Below, piece by piece: positions 24,919 through 33,798 of a stretch of 64,000 bases of DNA. Made by a program: the position numbers and the translations under genes. The notes beneath the pieces are model-generated. The model made no database searches and was not told the DNA's origin. It saw only the letters and a program-made list of their open reading frames with translations. The stretch comes from Sandaracinaceae bacterium (GTDB lineage: Bacteria; Myxococcota_A; Polyangia; Polyangiales; JAFGIB01). Each line of letters opens with the position of its first letter. The first letter of the stretch is position 1. Location: positions 23,468 to 87,467 of the forward strand of contig JADGRF010000218.1 of assembly GCA_017881055.1 (NCBI GenBank), written 5' to 3'.

Positions 24919-25854
24919 CGACGTGAGCGCGCGCATGAAGTCGGCCGGCGGCTCTGCGACGAAGCGCAGGCTCTCGCCGGTCGTCGGATGCGTGAAGCCG
25001 AGCACGCGTGCGTGCAGAGCTTGGCGACCGATCAGCTCGCCTGCCGCGCTCGTACGCTCGTCCTTCGACATGCGTCCGTACATCGGGTCGGCGAGGATCG
25101 GAAAGCCGTGGTCCGAGAGATGTACGCGAATCTGATGCGTCCGGCCCGTCTCGAGCGTACAGCGCAGAAAGCTCGTAGCGTGCAGGCGTTCCAGCAGCTG
25201 CACGTGCGTAACCGCACGCTTGCCACGTGTCACGCGCGACGAGAACTTCTTACGGTCACGCGGATGACGTCCGTGCCACGTGTCGAAGGTCAGCGTCGCA
25301 GCCGGATGCCCCTGCACGATCGCCACGTACTCGCGCTCGATCGTGTGCGCCTGAAAGAGCGCAGTCAGGTGCTCGCGCGCCGGCATGGTCTTCGCGATCA
25401 CCATCACACCACTGGTGTCCTTGTCGAGCCGGTGCACGATGCCTGGGCGCTCCGTCGACTCGTGATCCAGATCGGTCAGATCCCGGTGGTAGCGCAGCGC
25501 ATTCACCAGCGTGCCACCCGCATGCCCCGGCGCCGGATGCACCACCATGCCCGCCGCCTTCATGATCACGATCACCTGCTCGTCCTCGAACAGAATCTCG
25601 ATCGGAATGTCCTCAGGAGCTGCAGCTGACGGCGGCGGCGGCAACGGCCGCAAAATCACCCGCTGCCCAACCACAGCCTTGTCGCGCACCCCGGCAACTC
25701 GCCCCTCCACCTCGACGCGCCCCTCGCCAAACAAGCGCTGCACCTGCGACCGCGAAAGCCCCAACCCCTTCCCCGCCAAAACCCGATCCAACCGCTCCCC
25801 CACCTCCGCAGGAAGGATCACAGTCTCAATCGCTTGCTCGTCGTTCTTCGCCAC
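24907..25854 (-). CDS. rluD: RluD-like 23S rRNA pseudouridine synthase
   Basis: S4 domain; GMVVHPAPGHAGGTLVNAL, VHRLDKDTSGVMVIAKT, LETGRTHQIRVH. Confidence 0.9.
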   Translation of the reverse strand: MAKNDEQAIETVILPAEVGERLDRVLAGKGLGLSRSQVQRLFGEGRVEVEGRVAGVRDKAVVGQRVILRPLPPPPSAAAPEDIPIEILFEDEQVIVIMKAAGMVVHPAPGHAGGTLVNALRYHRDLTDLDHESTERPGIVHRLDKDTSGVMVIAKTMPAREHLTALFQAHTIEREYVAIVQGHPAATLTFDTWHGRHPRDRKKFSSRVTRGKRAVTHVQLLERLHATSFLRCTLETGRTHQIRVHLSDHGFPILADPMYGRMSKDERTSAAGELIGRQALHARVLGFTHPTTGESLRFVAEPPADFMRALTSLRD

Positions 25855-25889
25855 TCGATCGTCCCCACGGGATGGGCAAACGTACGGGG

Positions 25890-25999
25890 CGCGATTTTGC
25901 CTCTAGGCGCGAGCGCGCCCACAGCGAGGCGAGGGAGCGTACTCACGTACGTGACCGAGCCGAGTGAGGACGTAAGCCGCGCCTAGAGGCAAAGGCGCG
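25890..25999 (+). repeat. Structured palindromic intergenic element, copy A
   Basis: Perfect 16-nt terminal IR TTTGCCTCTAGGCGCG (25896-25911)/CGCGCCTAGAGGCAAA (25978-25993), outer CGCG/CGCG; core GACGTAAGCCGCG at 25969-25981. Confidence 0.85.
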
Positions 26000-26005
26000 T
26001 CCCGT

Positions 26006-26269
26006 TCACCACATCTTGGAATCGATGTGGGCCTTGGACCGAACCATAATGTCGATGACGGCACGGTCATAGAAGTTCTTGGCATAAAGATCTGCGGTGA
26101 CGCGGCTCTGAAACAGCGCGCGACCCTCTTCCAATTCCTCCGCCATCACTTCGTAGAGGCTGTCGTTGGTGATGCCTTCGACAACTTTTTCCTCGTTGTA
26201 GAGTGAGAGGTCACTCGCGATCGCTCTCGCCAAACGGCGGGCAGCCTCTTCGGTCTCGATCAGCGCCAT
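26006..26269 (-). CDS. Small (87 aa) uncharacterized protein
   Basis: MALIETEEAARRLARAIASDLSLYNEEKVVEGI...; non-repetitive charged, helical sequence. Confidence 0.7.
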   Translation of the reverse strand: MALIETEEAARRLARAIASDLSLYNEEKVVEGITNDSLYEVMAEELEEGRALFQSRVTADLYAKNFYDRAVIDIMVRSKAHIDSKMW

Positions 26270-26351
26270 GACTTCCTCCAGCTCGGGGATGCCGAGTCGG
26301 ACGAGTATCGCGCAGCGGTGGCGAGCCTGTCAAAGCTGGTGCACGGGCAAG

Positions 26352-28319
26352 TCACGCGTCGCTGGAGATCACGGCCAGAAGGCCCGCCCCGTAGCGCGCG
26401 ACCTTCACGGGACCCATGCCGTGCGCCTGCATGAGCTCGTTTTCGGTACGTGGGCGTAGGCGCGCGATGTCGCGCAGTGTGCGGTCACTCGCTACCACAT
26501 ACGGGGGGACCGACTGCTCGCGTGCGATCGAGAGCCGATGCGCGCGCAGGGCTTCGAAGAGCGCCACGCTGGCTTCGTCCTCGGGCGCTTCGGCCGTGCG
26601 CTCAACCGTCGGCTCGGTGGCGTAGGTGCGCGATTTCGGCAGAGGCGTGTCCGCGCCGGTACTAAGCTCGCGCGAGCGCACGCGACGCGAGCGTGTAGTG
26701 GGAGCCACGCGAGCGGGCAGGAGCAGTCTTGCGGGCACGCGGCCTTCCATCACGGCGCGGCCTTCTTCCGTGATCACCACCACCGGGCGGTCATCACCCG
26801 CGAACACGACCCAGCCCGCGGTCACGAGCCGACGCAGAAGGCGCGTGAGCCAGTCTTCGCTCTCACCACGGAGCGCCCCGTACGTGCGCACCGAATCGAG
26901 CCCGGAGCGTTCGAGGCGCACGTCTTTGGCACCCTTCAGCAGCTTCACCGCCGCCTGCAAACCAAAGCGGCCGTGCACGCGCGCCACGCCGCTCAGGGCT
27001 TTGCGCACGATCATCTGCGTCTCTTCGCTGGACGCGCTGCCAGCCTCGTCGCTCGCGTCGATGCGGGTGCACACGTCGCACAAGCCGCAGCCGCCGAGGG
27101 CTTCCGCGTCGGCGCCGAAGTAGCGCAGGATCGCATCGTGGCGACAGCTGCCACCCTCGACCCAACGCATCAGCTCGAGGAACAGCCCCCACTTGTGCTC
27201 GACCACCGCGGGATCGGTGCGCTCGCCGGAGGGCCCCGCTTCGATCAAGCGCCGACGCAGCGGCATGTCCGTGGACGACGTGAGCAAGAGCCCGTACGCA
27301 CGCTCCCCGTCGCGACCGCCGCGGCCGACTTCTTGGTAATACGCCTCGACCGACGATGGCGGCGCCAGGTGCACCACCGCACGCACGTCGCTGCGATCGA
27401 TGCCCATACCGAACGCGTTCGTCGCCACGACCACGTCCAGCTGACGCGCCGAGAACTTGCGCTGGGCCTCCTCGCGCGCTTCGCCGGTGCGACCTGCGTG
27501 GTAGTGGTCCACGCGAAACCCGCGCCGCGACAAGCGCACGGCTTCTTCTTCGGTCGAGGCGCGCGTGGGCGCGTAGATGATGGCCGCACCGCGCGGCGCG
27601 CTCGGCTCGCCGATCGCTTCAGCCAACATCTCGTCGACCCGCGCGTCACGATCCTTCGCGCCGGCGGTCTCCGCAGCGCGCAGCACCAAGTTCGGCCGCG
27701 CAAAGCCGTGCACGATCTGCGGCGTGTCCGGGCCAAGGCCGAGGCGCGTCACGATCTCGTCGCGCACGATCGGCGTGGCTGTCGCCGTGCAGGCCAGCAC
27801 GCGCGCCTTCGGCAGCGCGCTGATCAAGCTGCCGATCTGCATGTACTCCGGCCGGAAGTCATGGCCCCACTCACTGATGCAGTGCGCTTCGTCGATCGCC
27901 ACGAGCGGACACGACAGCTGTGGCAGAAGGCGCCGAAACGCTGCGCTCGTGAGGCGCTCGGGTGCGATGTACAGCAAGCGGTACGCACCGCGTGCTGCGG
28001 CACGAACGCGTCGATCGACCTCGTCCATGGTCAGCGTCGACGCCAGGAACGTGGCTGGCACACCGCGCGCCTCGAGCGCGCTCACCTGATCGTTCATCAG
28101 CGCGATCAGCGGAGACACGACCACGGTCACGCCCTCGAGCAGCACGGCCGGCAACTGATAGACCAGGCTCTTGCCGCCGCCGGTCGGTGCCACGTAGAGC
28201 AGCCGATTCTTCTCGAACAGCGTGGTGACCGCGCGCTCTTGACCTGGCCGGAAGCTGGAGTAGCCGAGCGTGGCGAGGCCCGCGCTGAAGTCCACGCCGT
28301 TCACGCTGCCATCGCTCAT
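26352..28319 (-). CDS. recQ: ATP-dependent DNA helicase RecQ
   Basis: APTGGGKSLVYQLPA, DEAHCISEWGHDFRPEY, Zn Cys cluster, HRDC-like C-terminus. Confidence 0.95.
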   Translation of the reverse strand: MSDGSVNGVDFSAGLATLGYSSFRPGQERAVTTLFEKNRLLYVAPTGGGKSLVYQLPAVLLEGVTVVVSPLIALMNDQVSALEARGVPATFLASTLTMDEVDRRVRAAARGAYRLLYIAPERLTSAAFRRLLPQLSCPLVAIDEAHCISEWGHDFRPEYMQIGSLISALPKARVLACTATATPIVRDEIVTRLGLGPDTPQIVHGFARPNLVLRAAETAGAKDRDARVDEMLAEAIGEPSAPRGAAIIYAPTRASTEEEAVRLSRRGFRVDHYHAGRTGEAREEAQRKFSARQLDVVVATNAFGMGIDRSDVRAVVHLAPPSSVEAYYQEVGRGGRDGERAYGLLLTSSTDMPLRRRLIEAGPSGERTDPAVVEHKWGLFLELMRWVEGGSCRHDAILRYFGADAEALGGCGLCDVCTRIDASDEAGSASSEETQMIVRKALSGVARVHGRFGLQAAVKLLKGAKDVRLERSGLDSVRTYGALRGESEDWLTRLLRRLVTAGWVVFAGDDRPVVVITEEGRAVMEGRVPARLLLPARVAPTTRSRRVRSRELSTGADTPLPKSRTYATEPTVERTAEAPEDEASVALFEALRAHRLSIAREQSVPPYVVASDRTLRDIARLRPRTENELMQAHGMGPVKVARYGAGLLAVISSDA

Positions 28320-30937
28320 GACGCGATCTCGGTCAGGCGCACCAGGCGCTGATCGGTCGCGACTGGCTCGCGCAGGTCGACCTCGCCGCAAAGCGCCCAG
28401 GTGGTCTCGCCGCTCGGGTCGAGCAGCAGCTGACGCACGCGATAGAAGCGCGGCGCCAGCTCTTCGATGATCGTCTTGTCCGACAGTCGCGCCGCGTGAC
28501 CGAAGAAGACCCGCTCGTGCTCGGCGAGGAACGGCGCCAACGCGTGCGCGAAGCGCTCGGGGGTCCAGGTGGCGCTACCGGCATCGGCGCCGGACACGGC
28601 GTCGCCCTCCCCAGCCCGCACCAAGCTCGCAGCCTCTTCGTAGTCCGAGTCGGCGAGCGCCTTCACCAGCAAGTGCAGGTCGGCGCGGATCAATGCACGC
28701 AGCGCCTTCGGGTCGCGCGTAATGTCGTACGCCGGTGGCGCGGCAGGCTCGTCATCGGCTGCAGGCGCCGCCAGCATGCTTTCCCACTCGGCGACCAAGC
28801 TGCTATCGACGCGTTGCAGTGTGGCGCGCAGGAACGACACGATGTCGGTTAGCTCGTCGGTGTAGAACGCCGACGGGACCGATTGCACGAGCGTCTTGTA
28901 CGCGTCGCTCAGATACCGAAGCAAAACGCCCTCGGCGCTGGCCAAGCCGTAGCGCTTCACGTACTCGCTGAACGAGGCATAGCTCTCGTACATGTCGCGC
29001 ACGACGGCCTTCGGACGAATGTTGTCCACGTCGAGCCACGGGTGCTTGCGCGCGTAGTTGTTGAACGTGTCGTAGATGAACTCGGCGTTCGGCTTCGGGT
29101 ACGTGGCCTTGTCGAGCTCGGCCATGCGCGCGTCGTATTCAGCGCCCTCGGCCTTGAGCTTCGCGAACAGCTCGTCCTTCACCTTGCGTTCCTGCGCGTA
29201 GATGACGGGCCGCGGGTGCTCGAGGATCGCCTCGACCAAGCTCACGACGTCCAGCGCATAGCTGGGCAAAAGCGGGTCGAGCAACGCCAGCGTCTCGACC
29301 AGGTACAGCGACAAGGACTGGTGAAGAGAGAACTCGCGTTGCAGCTGCTCGCTCACGCGCACTTCGCAACCTCCGGGAGGTGTGTGTCCGACTCCCGGGG
29401 CACGCGGCCAGACCTCGATCACGGTTGCCTTGCGCAGCGACATGAACAGCTGCTTGCTCTCGCGCTTCAGTCGACCTTTGATCACCGGCCGCTCGTGACA
29501 CGCCGAGACAAGCTCGATCAGCGCGCCGTAGCCGCCGTGCCGCTCGTGGCTGCGGCTGCGTAATAGCTGCAGCAGCATGCCGTGGTTGACCTTGAAGTGG
29601 CTGACCAGCGGCTCGGGCGGGCGCTCGATCAGCTGACGAAAGATCGGCTCGTCCCAGTGCACGTAGCCACGATCGGGCGGCTTCTTACGCACGACCTTCT
29701 TACCGGCCGCCGCCTTGCCTTCGAGGATGCGATTTTCGATCACGTGCTCGGGCGCCTGGCACACCACGCTGCCATGGTTGTCGTGCCCTTTGCGACCGGC
29801 GCGGCCTGCGATCTGCTTGAACTCGCGCACCGACAAGCGCTTTACGTCGGTGCCGTCGAACTTGCAGAGCTTGGTGAAGCAGACGGTGCGAATCGGCACG
29901 TTCACGCCGACGCCGAGCGTGTCGGTGCCGCAGATCACCGTGAGCAGTCCTTGTCGGGCGAGCCGTTCCATGAGGCGTCGGTACTTGGGTAGAAGGCCCG
30001 CGTGGTGCACGCCGATCCCGTGTCGCAGAAAACGCTTCACATCACCGCCGTACGGACTATCGAACCGAAAGCCGGCGAGTTGCTTGGCGATGGCCTCTTT
30101 CTGCGGTTTGTCGCAGAGGTCGAAGCTGGTCAGGCTCTGCGCGAGCTCCGCACACTCGCGCTGCGTGAAACTGACCACGTACACGGGCGTGCGCCCCTCC
30201 GAGAACAGCTTGCGCACGGTCTCGTGCAGCGGCGTCTCGCAGTACGCGAAGTCGAGCGGCACCGGGCGCTGCTCGGAGCGCACCACGGCCACTTCGCGGC
30301 CGGTACGCAGCGCGAGCGCGTCGCTGATCGGCTGCACGTCGCCGAGCGTCGCGCTCATCAGCAGCATCTGCGCGCGTGTCAGTAGCAACAGAGGAATCTG
30401 CCAGGCGTTTCCGCGCTCCGGATCGCCGTAGTAGTGGAACTCGTCCATCACCACGCTCTCGAAGTCCGCCTGGTCGCCGTCGCGCAGCGCAATGTTCGCC
30501 AGGATCTCGGCCGTGGCGCAGACGATCGGCGCGTCGCGGTTGATGCTGGCGTCGCCGGTGAACATGCCGACCTGCTCCGCACCGAACAGCTCGCACAGCT
30601 CGAAGAACTTCTCGCTGGCGAGCGCCTTGATCGGAAACGTGTACGCCGCGCGCTCGCCCAAGCACAGCGCGCGAAACAACAGCGCCGTGGCAACCAGCGA
30701 CTTGCCCGAGCCGGTGGGCGTGTTCAGCACCACGTGCTTGCCGGCGAACAGCTCGAGGATGGCTTCTTCCTGCGCCGAGTACAGCGTGAGGCCGCGTGCG
30801 CTGACCCAGTCGAGGAACGCGTCGAGCATCGCGTCCGGGGTGCAGGCGTCTTTCGGCGGCATGCGCGCGTAGAGCGCCGGAACGCCAGCGGCGGCAGGCG
30901 ATGCGGTTGCAACAGACACGACGGCGGTGCTTTCCAT
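28316..30937 (-). CDS. DEAD/DEAH-box helicase, DUF3516 (Ski2-like)
   Basis: NTPTGSGKSLVA, DEFHYYGDPERG, SATLGDV, QIAGRAGRKGHDNHG. Confidence 0.9.
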   Translation of the reverse strand: MESTAVVSVATASPAAAGVPALYARMPPKDACTPDAMLDAFLDWVSARGLTLYSAQEEAILELFAGKHVVLNTPTGSGKSLVATALLFRALCLGERAAYTFPIKALASEKFFELCELFGAEQVGMFTGDASINRDAPIVCATAEILANIALRDGDQADFESVVMDEFHYYGDPERGNAWQIPLLLLTRAQMLLMSATLGDVQPISDALALRTGREVAVVRSEQRPVPLDFAYCETPLHETVRKLFSEGRTPVYVVSFTQRECAELAQSLTSFDLCDKPQKEAIAKQLAGFRFDSPYGGDVKRFLRHGIGVHHAGLLPKYRRLMERLARQGLLTVICGTDTLGVGVNVPIRTVCFTKLCKFDGTDVKRLSVREFKQIAGRAGRKGHDNHGSVVCQAPEHVIENRILEGKAAAGKKVVRKKPPDRGYVHWDEPIFRQLIERPPEPLVSHFKVNHGMLLQLLRSRSHERHGGYGALIELVSACHERPVIKGRLKRESKQLFMSLRKATVIEVWPRAPGVGHTPPGGCEVRVSEQLQREFSLHQSLSLYLVETLALLDPLLPSYALDVVSLVEAILEHPRPVIYAQERKVKDELFAKLKAEGAEYDARMAELDKATYPKPNAEFIYDTFNNYARKHPWLDVDNIRPKAVVRDMYESYASFSEYVKRYGLASAEGVLLRYLSDAYKTLVQSVPSAFYTDELTDIVSFLRATLQRVDSSLVAEWESMLAAPAADDEPAAPPAYDITRDPKALRALIRADLHLLVKALADSDYEEAASLVRAGEGDAVSGADAGSATWTPERFAHALAPFLAEHERVFFGHAARLSDKTIIEELAPRFYRVRQLLLDPSGETTWALCGEVDLREPVATDQRLVRLTEIAS

Positions 30938-31806
30938 CAGCCGAAGACGACCGTCTTGTTGTTCGATACGAGAACGCGGTCCTCCAGGTGCGCGCGCACG
31001 GCACGCGACAGCACCATGCGCTCGAGATCGCGACCCTTGCGGATCAGATCATCCACCGAGTCGCGATGCGACACGCGCATCACGTCCTGCTCCAGGATCG
31101 GACCTTCGTCGAGATCCACCGTTACGTAGTGCGCGGTGGCGCCGACGATCTTCACGCCACGCGTGTACGCCTGGTGGTACGGCTTGCCACCCACGAACGC
31201 AGGCAGAAACGAGTGATGGATGTTGATCGCGCGCTCGGCGTAGCGCGCGCAGAGCTCGGGCGTCACGATCTGCATGTAGCGCGCGAGCACCACGACATCG
31301 ATCCGCTCGCGCTCGAACAGCTCGAACAGCATCTGCTCCTGCGCCTGCTTGTCGTCCGCTCGCAACGGCAAGCAGTGAAACGGAATACCGTACGAGTGCA
31401 CCGTCGGCCCGAGATCCGGGTGGTTGCTGACCACGATCGGGATCTCGCAGTCGAGCTCGCCGGCGCGCTGACGCAGCACCAGATCGTGCAAGCAGTGGTC
31501 ATACTTCGAGACCATGATGGCCATGCGCTTCTTGGGACTGCCGTAGGCGAGCCGCCAGCGCATCTCGAAGCGCTGCGCCACCTCGGAGATCGCGCGCTCC
31601 AGCGTGCCCCGGTCCACGTGCATCTCGCGCAGGTCCATGCGGATGCGCTGGAAGAACTGGTTCGCCGACGAATCCGCGTGCTGCTCGGCATCGAGGATGT
31701 TGATGCCGTGGCCGTAGAGCAGCTGCGCGAGCGAGGCCACGAGCCCGCGCCGATCGGGGCAGGACACGAGGATGGTGGCAGTGTGCTGGGGCGTCGGCAG
31801 GGTCAT
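30937..31806 (-). CDS. purU: Formyltetrahydrofolate deformylase
   Basis: ACT-like N-terminus SCPDRRGLVASLAQLL; LARYMQIV, NIHHSFLPAFVGGKPYHQAYTRGVKIVGATAHYVTVDLDEGPI. Confidence 0.96.
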   Translation of the reverse strand: MTLPTPQHTATILVSCPDRRGLVASLAQLLYGHGINILDAEQHADSSANQFFQRIRMDLREMHVDRGTLERAISEVAQRFEMRWRLAYGSPKKRMAIMVSKYDHCLHDLVLRQRAGELDCEIPIVVSNHPDLGPTVHSYGIPFHCLPLRADDKQAQEQMLFELFERERIDVVVLARYMQIVTPELCARYAERAINIHHSFLPAFVGGKPYHQAYTRGVKIVGATAHYVTVDLDEGPILEQDVMRVSHRDSVDDLIRKGRDLERMVLSRAVRAHLEDRVLVSNNKTVVFG

Positions 31807-31822
31807 CGGCGTGCGCAGCGTA

Positions 31823-32401
31823 TCATGCGTTCAGGTCGACCGGCCCGCGGCGTAGCACGACCAGCGCGTCCGAGGTTGCGTCGACCAACGTGGAAGGCAG
31901 GCCGCCCGGCGAGAGGCCGGGAACGATCGCGTCGAGTCCATCGCCGAAGATCTCTCCCGCCTGTTCACCGCTCGTAGCCGCCGGTTCACCGGTGCGATTC
32001 GCGCTGGTGGCCGTGAGCGCTCCGCCGAAGGCGCGCACCAGGCGCAGCGCCGGACTCTCACCAGGCACGCGCGCGCCGAGCTTTCCGTCTTTGTGAAGGG
32101 CGGCGGGCAGACCCGACCGGGCGCGCAGCAGCAGCGTCAGCGGGCCCGGCCAGTGCCGCTGCGCCAGCACGCGTGCGCGCGCGGGGATCTCCTCGACCAG
32201 CGCCTCCAGCGCGGGCAGATCCGGCACCAGCACACCGATCGGGTTCTTCTCGTCGCGGCCCTTCAGCGCGCACACACGCTCGACGGCGCGCGCGTTCTGC
32301 GCGTCCGCGAGCAAGCCGACGAACGTCTCGGTGGGACAAGCGACGACGCCACCTGCGCGCAGCACGCGTACCAGCTCGACCATGTCCGTCGACACCAGCA
32401 C
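31823..32401 (-). CDS. L-threonylcarbamoyladenylate synthase (Sua5/YrdC family)
   Basis: GGVVACPTETFVGLLADA, LKGRDEKNPIGVLV, PGPLTLLL, TSANRTGEP. Confidence 0.9.
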   Translation of the reverse strand: MLVSTDMVELVRVLRAGGVVACPTETFVGLLADAQNARAVERVCALKGRDEKNPIGVLVPDLPALEALVEEIPARARVLAQRHWPGPLTLLLRARSGLPAALHKDGKLGARVPGESPALRLVRAFGGALTATSANRTGEPAATSGEQAGEIFGDGLDAIVPGLSPGGLPSTLVDATSDALVVLRRGPVDLNA

Positions 32402-32405
32402 GAGG

Positions 32406-33692
32406 CTACGCCTTATGGGTTGCGTGACTGCGCGCGTGATGCCCGATGTCGCGGCGCAGCTGCATACCTTCGAACTGGATCTGATCCACGGCTTCGTACG
32501 CGCTCGCGGCGACGGCATCGATGCTTGCGCCGCTCGCGGTCACGCACAGCACGCGGCCGCCACTGGTCGTGACGTGCTCGCCGTCGCGACGCGTGCCCGC
32601 ATGCAGCACTTGCACTCCTGGCACGCGCGCGGCCGCGTCGAGACCATGGATCGGCAACCCCTTCTTCACGGTTCCTGGATAGCCGGGCGCCGCCAAGACC
32701 ACGCACAGCGCGGCCGGCGTTTCCCAGCGCGGGGTGACCCCGCGCAGATCGCCGCGCGCCGAGCCGAGAAACAACGGCAGCACGTCGCCGCCGTAGCGCG
32801 CCATCAGCACTTCCGTCTCGGGGTCGCCGAAACGCACGTTGTACTCGAGCACGCGCGGCTCACCGCCGTCGATCATCAAGCCCACGAACAGCGTGCCGCG
32901 AAAATCGACGCCGTCTTCGCGGAAGCCACGCACGGTCGGCTCCACTACGCGTTCGAGAATCTTACGCTCGACCGCCGCCGTGACCACCGGCGGCGGCGAA
33001 TACGCGCCCATGCCACCCGTGTTCGGACCTACGTCGCCGTCCTGCAGGCGCTTGTGATCCTGTGCAGCCGCCAGCGGCACGAAGCGTTCACCGTCGAGCA
33101 CCACGTGGTAGCTGACTTCCTGCCCGAACAGACGTTCTTCGAGCACCACGTCCGCACCCGCAGCGCCGAATTCGCGCTTACGCATCAGACGATCGATCGC
33201 ATCGAGCGTCTCGGCCACGTCAGCTGCCACGATAACGCCCTTGCCAGCCGCGAGCCCATCGGCCTTCACGACCCAGGGCTTGCCGCTCGCGCGCACGAAT
33301 TTCTCCGCGGCGTCGGCATCCGAAAACGTCTCCGAAGCGGCCGTCGGAATGCCATGCGCGTGCATGAAGCGCTTACTCCACACCTTGGAGCCCTCCATGC
33401 GCGCCGCTTCACGACGCGGCCCGAACGCCAGGATCCCCGCCTCCGCCAGCGCATCCACCAGCCCGAGCACGAGAGGCGCCTCCGGCCCCACGAACACGAA
33501 GTCAATCTTCTCGGCCTTGGCGAGCGCCACCACCGCCGCAACATCCTCCGCATTCACCGCCACATTACGAGCAATCGCCGCCGTGCCCCCATTGCCCGGC
33601 GCGCAGAGCAACTCCGAGACCATCGGCGAGCGCACGAGCTTTGCCGCAATCGCATGCTCCCGCCCACCACTGCCAACAATCAACACCCGCAT
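32406..33692 (-). CDS. purD: Phosphoribosylamine--glycine ligase
   Basis: MRVLIVGSGGREHAIAAKL; VKADGLAAGKGV; FRGTLFVGLM. Confidence 0.97.
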   Translation of the reverse strand: MRVLIVGSGGREHAIAAKLVRSPMVSELLCAPGNGGTAAIARNVAVNAEDVAAVVALAKAEKIDFVFVGPEAPLVLGLVDALAEAGILAFGPRREAARMEGSKVWSKRFMHAHGIPTAASETFSDADAAEKFVRASGKPWVVKADGLAAGKGVIVAADVAETLDAIDRLMRKREFGAAGADVVLEERLFGQEVSYHVVLDGERFVPLAAAQDHKRLQDGDVGPNTGGMGAYSPPPVVTAAVERKILERVVEPTVRGFREDGVDFRGTLFVGLMIDGGEPRVLEYNVRFGDPETEVLMARYGGDVLPLFLGSARGDLRGVTPRWETPAALCVVLAAPGYPGTVKKGLPIHGLDAAARVPGVQVLHAGTRRDGEHVTTSGGRVLCVTASGASIDAVAASAYEAVDQIQFEGMQLRRDIGHHARSHATHKA

Positions 33693-33712
33693 GAGTTATC
33701 CCCGGTCTGATC

Positions 33713-33779
33713 GCGGCGCGCCTTGGGCCCTATCCGCGGCTTACGTCCTCGCTCACGGCTAGGACCCAATTCGCGCCGC
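33713..33779 (-). repeat. Structured palindromic intergenic element, copy B (short form)
   Basis: GCGGCGCG-CC-TTGGGCCCTA ... TAGGACCCAA-TT-CGCGCCGC; core CGCGGCTTACGTC at 33735-33747 is the reverse complement of the core in copies A and C. Confidence 0.8.
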
Positions 33780-33798
33780 TCGCGTCGCATGAAGATCC

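Noticed and set aside
26538-28352. 604-aa + strand ORF antisense to recQ
   Set aside because: Shadow ORF with biased composition
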